Of a DNA stretch of 64,000 nucleotides, positions 62,534-64,000 are shown piece by piece. Location of the stretch: positions 1,364,001 through 1,428,000 of the forward strand of contig NZ_BBRK01000004.1 of assembly GCF_002090115.1 (NCBI RefSeq). Direction: 5' to 3'. Under the pieces are notes generated by a model. It had not been told where the DNA came from, did no database searches, and was given only the letters and a program-made list of their open reading frames with translations. Position 1 is the first letter of the stretch. Every line of letters starts with the position of its first letter. The stretch is from Demequina sp. NBRC 110054 (GTDB lineage: Bacteria; Actinomycetota; Actinomycetes; Actinomycetales; Demequinaceae). A program made the position numbers and the translations under genes.

Positions 62534-63208
62534 TCAGGCCACCGGGGTCCCCCACACGATCGGGTCCGCGCCCTGCTTCGCGAGCAGCTCGTTGACGTGG
62601 GAGAACGGGCGAGAGCCGAAGAAGCCGCGCGACGCGCTCAGCGGGCTCGGGTGCGCGGACTGCACGCGCGGCGTCGCACCCAGCAGATCGCCGGCCGCCT
62701 GTGCGTCGCGGCCCCAAAGGATCGCCACAAGCGGTCCCCCACGCGCGGCAAGCGCGCGCAGCGCCGCCTCGGTCACCTGCTCCCATCCCTTCCTGCGATG
62801 CGAGCCGGGCAGGCCGGGGCGCACCGTGAGCACCCTGTTGAGAAGGAGCACGCCCTGAGCCTCCCAGTGGCTCAGGTCGCCGCCGACGAGCACCTCGCCG
62901 GTGTCGTCCTTCAGCTCCGCGGCGATGTTGCGCAGGCTGCGCGGCTGCGGATGCCCCGGCGGCACGGAGAACGACAGCCCGACGGCGTCACCCGGCGTCG
63001 GGTACGGGTCCTGGCCCACGACGACCACGTGCACGTCCGCGAGCGGAGACTCGAAGGCCCGAAGGATCGCGTCCGCGGGCGGAAGGTAGCCGTGCCCCGC
63101 GTCGATCTCCTCGCGGAGGAAGGCACCCAGCCCGGTCAGCGTCGGCTCGACCTCGGCCAGCACCGGCACCCAGTCGGGAGCCACCTGCTCTCTCCACATC
63201 GTCGGCAT
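62534..63208 (-). CDS. ung: Uracil-DNA glycosylase
   Basis: 224 residues, family 1. Removes uracil from DNA. Catalytic motif [20 protein letters not shown] with the water-activating Asp, and [18 protein letters not shown] near the C-terminus. On the minus strand TAGCCT lies 6 nt before the ATG, so the transcript is probably leaderless. Convergent with tRNA-Thr. Confidence 0.97.
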   Translation of the reverse strand: MPTMWREQVAPDWVPVLAEVEPTLTGLGAFLREEIDAGHGYLPPADAILRAFESPLADVHVVVVGQDPYPTPGDAVGLSFSVPPGHPQPRSLRNIAAELKDDTGEVLVGGDLSHWEAQGVLLLNRVLTVRPGLPGSHRRKGWEQVTEAALRALAARGGPLVAILWGRDAQAAGDLLGATPRVQSAHPSPLSASRGFFGSRPFSHVNELLAKQGADPIVWGTPVA

Positions 63209-63220
63209 GGGCCCAGGCTA
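63209..63220 (-). promoter_or_regulatory. Leaderless promoter of ung
   Basis: TAGCCT (63220-63215 on the minus strand), GGGCCC, then ATG at 63208. Confidence 0.6.
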
Positions 63221-63310
63221 GCGACGCACCGGGTGACGGGACCATGGGCGGGGCAAATGACATCGACGTGATTCACGGATACCCTGGGTGTCAGGATGAA
63301 GGAGGGGAAC

Positions 63311-63598
63311 ATGAGCGGATCCGTGGTGCGCCTTGAGCGCCAGGAGGTTCCTCCGAGCGGCCTGTCCGAGCGGGACACGGCGATCCTGGACTTCGAGCGC
63401 CAGTGGTGGCGCTATGCCGGGGCCAAGGAGGACGCCGTGCGCGAGCTGTTCTCGCTGTCCGGCACGGAGTACTACCAGATCCTCAACGCGCTTATCGACG
63501 ATGAGCGCGCGCTCGCGCACGACCCGATGCTCGTGAAGCGTCTGCGTCGCATGCGAGCCGCGCGCCAGCGCGGCAGGGGCCGCTCGGCTCACGCCTGA
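63311..63598 (+). CDS. DUF3263 protein
   Basis: 95 residues from ATG 63311, chosen for AAGGAGGGG just before it over ATG 63296. The core LSERDTAILDFERQWWRYAGAKEDAVRELF ... YYQILNALID is diagnostic of DUF3263, a small helical actinobacterial family with a helix-turn-helix-like core. The tail is basic (RRMRAARQRGRGRS). Often next to ung or a LytR_C-domain gene, as here. Probably DNA-binding; not shown. Confidence 0.88.
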   Translation: MSGSVVRLERQEVPPSGLSERDTAILDFERQWWRYAGAKEDAVRELFSLSGTEYYQILNALIDDERALAHDPMLVKRLRRMRAARQRGRGRSAHA

Positions 63599-63606
63599 GC
63601 ACGGGG

Positions 63607-63621
63607 TAGCATCGGCGCGTG
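63607..63621 (+). promoter_or_regulatory. Leaderless promoter of the LytR_C-type gene
   Basis: TAGCAT (63607-63612), six bases, then GTG at 63619. Confidence 0.6.
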
Positions 63622-64000
63622 GCACAGTACGAAGAGGACGAGTTCGACGCGCTCGCCCGTGAGGCGGGTCCGGTCGGCGTGCACCGCGCGCCTCGTCCGT
63701 GGGTGATGGGCCTGATCGCGCCCCTCGTCGTCTTTCTGCTTGCCGGCCTTCTCGCGTTCATCATCGTGTGGTGGAACTGGAACCAGGACATCACGAGCAG
63801 CGACGACGCCACTGCGACGGCGACAGCCACCACCTCCTCCACGTCGAGCGCCTCGCCCTCCGCGTCCGCGACGCCGTCGGCGTCCGCCGCCGCGTCGGCC
63901 TCGCCGAGCGCATCGCCCTCCGCGAGCGAGACCGCCGAGCCCGTGATCGAGTACGACACCGCGGTCGCCGTGCGCAACGGCTCGGGCATCGCGGGCCTCG
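63619..64000 (+). CDS. LytR_C-type membrane protein, 3' end outside the window
   Basis: 127 residues visible: a short charged head, one helix (WVMGLIAPLVVFLLAGLLAFIIVWW), a Ser/Ala/Pro/Thr linker, and the start of a LytR C-terminal domain (VAVRNGSGIAGL). This order without the LytR-CpsA-Psr catalytic domain is common in actinobacteria and implies a cell-wall-facing binding role. Follows DUF3263 by 20 nt. No stop is reached before the window ends. Confidence 0.85.
   Translation, partial: MAQYEEDEFDALAREAGPVGVHRAPRPWVMGLIAPLVVFLLAGLLAFIIVWWNWNQDITSSDDATATATATTSSTSSASPSASATPSASAAASASPSASPSASETAEPVIEYDTAVAVRNGSGIAGL

Overview
The window is about 70% G+C and comes from an actinobacterium, most likely of the order Micrococcales; the genus cannot be fixed from sequence alone. 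Lineage markers are Lsr2, CarD, SenX3-RegX3, a RipA-like NlpC/P60 protein, DUF3180 beside the folate genes, DUF3263, a LytR_C-type protein, and many genes that begin 6-7 nt after a TANNNT box with no leader. It looks like ordinary chromosome: no phage, transposase, CRISPR array or rRNA operon was seen, and there is one tRNA.

Layout. 1-14690 is an accessory uptake and catabolism region: three amidases (one cut by the window edge), two tandem kinase-fold proteins of which the first has lost key residues, a minus-strand set (MFS transporter, amidase, GntR/FCD regulator, esterase) and a divergent peptide-type ABC transporter with an amidase at its end. Two matching TGGTCTNACCA sites are probable operators of the GntR regulator. 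14847-18694 holds metX, a secreted NlpC/P60 peptidase and ppa. 18787-32438 is a conserved block: dacB, tilS, hpt, (inserted DUF559 gene), ftsH, folE, folP, a folB-folK fusion, DUF3180, two bacterial PH proteins, a DUF2520 protein and panC. 32504-38098 carries nadB and nadC, separated by a minus-strand sulfur module (CoA-disulfide reductase-rhodanese plus a CsoR/CstR repressor). 38200-43257 has a SnoaL-like protein, lysS, lsr2 coupled to a lactonase-like gene, and gpmA. 43549-50508 is the phosphate regulon (phoU, senX3-regX3, pstSCAB) with PHO boxes before senX3 and pstS. 51005-55800 has a lipoprotein, carD-ispD-ispF, cysS and rlmB. 55876-64000 holds a DUF4032 protein, an MsmK/UgpC-type ATPase, a Ser/Thr kinase, a MauE/DoxX-DsbA pair, tRNA-Thr, ung, DUF3263 and a truncated LytR_C-type gene.

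The most unusual feature is repeat structure. An 11-mer, GGACGATGCGG, and its complement recur about 30 times, and its 8-base core at least 50 times, in both orientations, between and inside genes, singly, as inverted pairs that could form hairpins, and in tandem arrays. Several longer inverted-repeat families (called A, B, C and E here) also sit between genes. Two copies of family A bracket the DUF559 gene that splits hpt from ftsH. I read these as a repeat and motif system worth genome-wide study; its function is not shown by the sequence.
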